Source of the DNA: DATDCV01 sp036524155
GTDB lineage: Bacteria; Verrucomicrobiota; Verrucomicrobiia; Limisphaerales; UBA8199
NCBI GenBank assembly: GCA_036524155.1
Contig: DATDCV010000704.1
Location: 1 to 5,041, forward strand
Direction: 5' to 3'
DNA: 5,041 nt
Under the pieces are notes generated by a model. That model saw only the letters and a list, made by a program, of their open reading frames with translations. It made no database searches and was not told where the DNA came from. Positions 4,424 to 5,041 of the stretch are shown piece by piece (positions within the stretch are counted from its first letter, which is position 1; every line of letters begins with the position of its first letter). The position numbers and the translations under genes were made by a program.

Positions 4424-5041
4424 TTACCCTCCCCCGACCCGCGCGACGTCTTTGGCGTTTTCGTTGAAAGCCACCATGATCGCGTCGTCCCCGCTTAGCC
4501 CTGAATCCTGAACGCGCTTCAGCGACTGCAACACTCGCTGGTAATCTTTCGGCATCACTTTCACGAACGCCGACACCATCTGTTTCCACTCGCCCAGAAT
4601 CTTGGCCGCCCGCGCGCTCCCTGTGTACGCCTGGTGCCGCTGGACGATCTTCCAGACCTGCTCGATCTCGTCCGGGTCTTCCAGTTTCTCCAGCGCCACC
4701 ATCTGCACGTTGCACCGGCGCGGGAACTCCCCGGTCTCGTCCAGCACGTAGGCGACACCGCCGGACATGCCGGCGGCGAAGTTACGCCCGGTCGGCCCAA
4801 GCACGATCACCCGTCCGCCCGTCATGTACTCGCAGCCGTGGTCGCCGATCGATTCCACCACCGCCGTCAGCCCGCTGTTGCGCACGCAGAACCGCTCGCC
4901 CGCCATGCCCCGGATATACGCCTCACCCGAGGTGGCGCCGTAAAAAGCCACGTTGCCGATGATGATGTTTTCCTCCGGCACAAACGTCGAGCCCTCAGGA
5001 GGGAACACGATGATTTTGCCGCCCGAAAGGCCCTTGCCAAT
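4424..5041 (-). CDS. gltB: Glutamate synthase large subunit, C-terminal part (runs off right edge)
   Basis: The visible part is the last 205 residues; the frame is open to base 5041 and begins IGKGLSGGKIIV. It matches the C-terminal GXGXG beta-helix domain of the GOGAT alpha subunit: PEENIIIGN, GATSGEAY (visible residues 35-42), GERFCVRNSG, GDHGCEYMTGG (66-76), GPTGRNFAAGMSGG (82-95) and AYVLDE. A helical tail follows (KVMPKDYQRVLQ ... AFNENAKDVARVGGG). The glutaminase, central and FMN/Fe-S domains lie outside the window. This domain is structural, linking the amidotransferase and synthase sites. The GTG at 5008 is not a start because conserved sequence precedes it. The stop TAA at 4424-4426 abuts the heptamer array, and gltD follows in the usual gltB-gltD order. 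Confidence 0.97.
   Translation of the reverse strand: MGKGLSGGKIIVFPPEGSTFVPEENIIIGNVAFYGATSGEAYIRGMAGERFCVRNSGLTAVVESIGDHGCEYMTGGRVIVLGPTGRNFAAGMSGGVAYVLDETGEFPRRCNVQMVALEKLEDPDEIEQVWKIVQRHQAYTGSARAAKILGEWKQMVSAFVKVMPKDYQRVLQSLKRVQDSGLSGDDAIMVAFNENAKDVARVGGG

Noticed and set aside
2765..4498. 577-codon open frame on the plus strand opposite gltD and the end of gltB
   Set aside because: It lies antisense to two unmistakable conserved genes, its protein has no recognisable fold, and it reads straight through the non-coding heptamer array. Long antisense frames are expected in GC-rich DNA.

Overview
The window is about 60% GC, densely coding DNA. It most likely comes from the Verrucomicrobiota, probably a Limisphaerales/Pedosphaeraceae-like member. 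The main clue is the 395-residue secreted beta-propeller protein. Its last ~70 residues follow a pattern I know mainly from that group: a short beta domain ending G-x-S-Y-x-I-Q-A ... W-x-D-L ... F-T-D ... R-x-Y-R-A. This placement rests on recognising families, not on a search.

Layout. (1) Positions 1-378 (+) hold the C-terminal part of a small secreted-type beta-rich protein carrying the TGGTGRF motif. (2) Positions 379-543 are a convergent spacer with a 3-nt-loop hairpin and a small 8-mer repeat. (3) Positions 544-1731 (-) encode an exported seven-blade BNR/Kelch-like propeller. (4) Positions 1732-1972 are a divergent spacer dominated by secondary structure. It holds a 29-bp perfect inverted repeat, whose arms are each near-palindromic, flanked by two smaller perfect hairpins. 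(5) Positions 1973-2733 (+) are a two-gene overlapping cassette: a ribbon-helix-helix plus DUF433-like antitoxin, then a DUF5615-type PIN-like toxin, joined by a GTGA start/stop overlap. (6) Positions 2734-2791 are a convergent spacer with two hairpins stacked end to end, one of them overlapping the gltD stop codon. (7) Positions 2792-4276 (-) are a complete gltD. (8) Positions 4277-4423 are the gltB-gltD spacer, about half of which is a strictly phased 7-nt tandem repeat of ten units. (9) Positions 4424-5041 (-) are the C-terminal 205 residues of gltB, which continues past the right edge.

How the genes work together. gltB and gltD form the core nitrogen-assimilation operon, NADPH-dependent glutamate synthase. 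GltB makes glutamate from glutamine and 2-oxoglutarate, and GltD feeds it electrons from NADPH. The toxin-antitoxin-like pair and the two secreted proteins are accessory genes between this housekeeping operon and whatever lies to the left. No RNA gene, CRISPR array, transposase or integrase is visible. The least ordinary parts are non-coding: the REPIN-like inverted-repeat cluster next to the toxin-antitoxin pair, and the heptamer array inside the glt operon. I see no sign of a wholly new multi-gene system.
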